DNA from: Spirochaetaceae bacterium
GTDB taxonomy: Bacteria > Spirochaetota > Spirochaetia > Treponematales > Breznakiellaceae
NCBI GenBank assembly: GCA_031267955.1
Contig: JAIRYB010000105.1
Coordinates: 1-6,855 of the forward strand
Direction: 5' to 3'
DNA: 6,855 nucleotides
Every line of letters begins with the position of its first letter. The first letter of the stretch is position 1. Below the pieces are notes generated by a model. It made no database searches. It worked only from the letters and a program-made list of their open reading frames with translations, and was not told where the DNA came from. The position numbers were made by a program, and so were the translations under genes. This document shows, one piece after another, positions 5,192 to 6,855 of this stretch.

Positions 5192-6855
5192 TTACCGTTC
5201 CAGCTTGCGGTACACGTAGCGGTGGGGTCGGTCGGCCCGCGCGCCGAGCTTCTGCCTCCTCCATTCGGCGTACTCGGACCAGTTCCCGTCGTACCAGATA
5301 ACTTCCCCGTCTTCAAAGGCCAGTATGTGGGTAGCGATCCTGTCAAGGAACCAGCGGTCATGGCTTATCACGAGCGTGACTCCCGCGAAGGTATCGACAG
5401 CTTCTTCCAGAGCCCTCAAAGTGTTGACATCCAGATCGTTGGTCGGCTCGTCCAGCAGCAGGGTATTCGCCCCGGTTTTAAGCATCATTGCCAGGTTAAG
5501 CCTGTTCCGCTCGCCGCCCGACAGTATTCCTACTTTTTTCTGCTGGTCCGCGCCGGAGAAATTGTACCAGGCGCAGTAGGCCCTGGAGTTTACCTCCCTG
5601 GCGCCGGCCCCCTCTCCCAGCCTGATAAGGTCAAGCCCGCCCGAAAGCTGTTCCCACACGGTCTTGTTGTCGTCCAGCGCGGTACGCATCTGATCGGCAT
5701 AGGCCAGCTTTACGCTGTCCCCGAGCCGTATCTCGCCCTTGTCCGCCTTCTCCGCCCCGGTGATGATCCTGAACAGCGTGGTCTTCCCCGCGCCGTTCGG
5801 CCCGATAATGCCCACGCAGGCGCCGGGCGGTACGCTGAAAGACAGGTTCTCGAAGAGCAGCCTGCCGCCAAATGCCTTGCGCAGCCCCTGCGCTTCGATC
5901 ACAAGCCGGCCCAGCCTCGGCCCCGGGGGGATAGTAATCCTGTTTTCCCGGATTGTTTCGCGCTCGCCGTCCTGCAGCAGTTTTTCGTACTGGGTGATCC
6001 GGGCCTTGCTCTTCGCGTGCCTGCCCTTGGGACTCATCCGTATCCACTCAAGCTCCCTTTGCAGGGTTTTCCGCCTTTCGCTCTCGCCCTTTTCCTCCAG
6101 GGCCAGGCGCGCCTCTTTCTGTTCCAGCCAGCCCGAATAGTTTCCCTTCCAGGGGATACCCTCGCCCCGGTCCAGTTCCAGAATCCACCCGGCCGCGTTG
6201 TCCAGAAAATAGCGGTCATGAGTCACCGCGATCACGGTCCCCTCGTACTCGCGGAGGTGCCGCTCCAGCCACGCTACTGTTTCCGCGTCAAGATGATTTG
6301 TCGGCTCGTCGAGCAGCAGGATGTCCGGCTTTTGCAGCAGCAGCCGGCAAAGCGCTACCCGCCTCTTTTCGCCGCCGGAAAGGTGATCCGCTTTTTCATC
6401 CCCGGGCGGGCAGCGCAGGGCGTCCATGGCCAGTTCCAGACGGCTGTCCAGGTTCCACCCGTCGGCGGCCTCTATCTTTTCCTGCAAGGCGGCCTGCTTC
6501 TCGCCGAGCTTGCCGTAATCGGCGTCAGGCTCCCCGAACGCCTCGCTTACTTCCTCAAATTCCCTGAGCAGCGAAAGCGTTTCCGCCGCGCCTTCGGATA
6601 CTATTTCCTTAACCGTCTTCCCCGCGTCAAGAAGGGGTTCCTGTTCCAGATACCCGATGGTATATCCCGGGCTGACCGAAATTTCGCCGGAAAATTCCGT
6701 ATCCGCCCCGGCCAGAATTCTGAGCAGGCTGGACTTCCCGGATCCGTTAAGCCCGATCACCCCGATCTTCGCCCCGTAAAAATAAGACAGGCTGATGTCC
6801 TTAAGCACCTGCCGGGTCCCGTGCTTTTTGGAAACCCGGTACATGGAATAGATAA
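5192..6855 (-). CDS. ettA: EttA-like ABC-F translation throttle ATPase (5' end beyond window)
   Basis: This is a soluble tandem-ATPase protein of the ABC-F family that binds the ribosomal E site. In E. coli, EttA gates entry of initiation complexes into elongation according to the ATP/ADP ratio. Numbering from the Met at 6844: first domain Walker A GLNGSGKSS at 31-39, EttA-type arm insertion at about 85-140, signature LSGGEKRR at 155-162, Walker B LLLDEPTNHLD with Glu180, and His209. An inter-domain linker follows at about 235-305. The second domain has Walker A GPNGAGKTT at 348-356, signature LSGGERNR at 441-448, Glu466 and His495. Close agreement with E. coli EttA across the arm, linker (RGEGIPW) and C-terminus (SHDRWFLDRIATHIL) supports the name. 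The frame stays open upstream of that Met (residues IYS) to the window edge. E. coli EttA has about seven residues before the equivalent Met, so the true start is probably just outside. Confidence 0.92.
   Translation of the reverse strand, partial: IYSMYRVSKKHGTRQVLKDISLSYFYGAKIGVIGLNGSGKSSLLRILAGADTEFSGEISVSPGYTIGYLEQEPLLDAGKTVKEIVSEGAAETLSLLREFEEVSEAFGEPDADYGKLGEKQAALQEKIEAADGWNLDSRLELAMDALRCPPGDEKADHLSGGEKRRVALCRLLLQKPDILLLDEPTNHLDAETVAWLERHLREYEGTVIAVTHDRYFLDNAAGWILELDRGEGIPWKGNYSGWLEQKEARLALEEKGESERRKTLQRELEWIRMSPKGRHAKSKARITQYEKLLQDGERETIRENRITIPPGPRLGRLVIEAQGLRKAFGGRLLFENLSFSVPPGACVGIIGPNGAGKTTLFRIITGAEKADKGEIRLGDSVKLAYADQMRTALDDNKTVWEQLSGGLDLIRLGEGAGAREVNSRAYCAWYNFSGADQQKKVGILSGGERNRLNLAMMLKTGANTLLLDEPTNDLDVNTLRALEEAVDTFAGVTLVISHDRWFLDRIATHILAFEDGEVIWYDGNWSEYAEWRRQKLGARADRPHRYVYRKLER

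Noticed and set aside
1..6855. CRISPR array, tRNA/rRNA gene, insertion sequence or phage element
   Set aside because: No regularly spaced repeats, RNA gene signatures, transposase or integrase motifs were seen. Four complete and one partial ordinary gene fill nearly all of 244-6855.

Overview
The window reads as a GC-rich bacterial chromosome segment, most probably from a spirochaete of the Treponema group. The best clue is the chemoreceptor tip, whose conserved hairpin (AAIEAAHAGDAGRGF, then VVADEIRKLAEN) looks like that of Treponema receptors. This is from memory, not a search. Four of the five genes are complete, and the fifth runs off the right edge. Strong G/C preference at third codon positions leaves many long open frames opposite or across the real genes, and all of these were discarded.

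Left edge (1-243): no gene. It holds three successive palindromes (14-45, 65-96, 112-129), a GG-rich tract (175-189), a good sigma70-type promoter (TTGACA, 17 bp, TATGTT; 190-218) and a ribosome binding site just before the first gene.

Plus-strand operon (244-3234): three tightly packed genes form a complete type II ABC importer of the iron-chelate/cobalamin class. They encode a secreted substrate-binding protein, a FecCD/BtuC-type permease and a FecE/BtuD-type ATPase. The gaps are 1 nt and a 4-nt GTGA overlap, so the genes are probably co-transcribed and translationally coupled. The binding protein would capture a metal chelate or corrinoid in the periplasm, the permease would carry it across the inner membrane, and the ATPase would drive transport. 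The substrate cannot be decided from sequence alone.

Minus-strand pair (5098-3239 and 6855-5192): a 619-residue methyl-accepting chemotaxis protein with six predicted membrane segments, a HAMP domain and a full signalling domain but no periplasmic sensor domain. Upstream of it, on the same strand and 93 nt away, is an ABC-F protein that matches EttA, the translation throttle factor; its first few codons lie outside the window. The chemoreceptor and the importer operon converge with only 4 nt between their stop codons.

I see no evidence of a new defence, mobile or biosynthetic system. The points worth a second look are the palindrome cluster and promoter architecture at the left edge, the chemoreceptor's membrane-embedded N-terminal region, and an unusual N-terminal extension on the importer ATPase.
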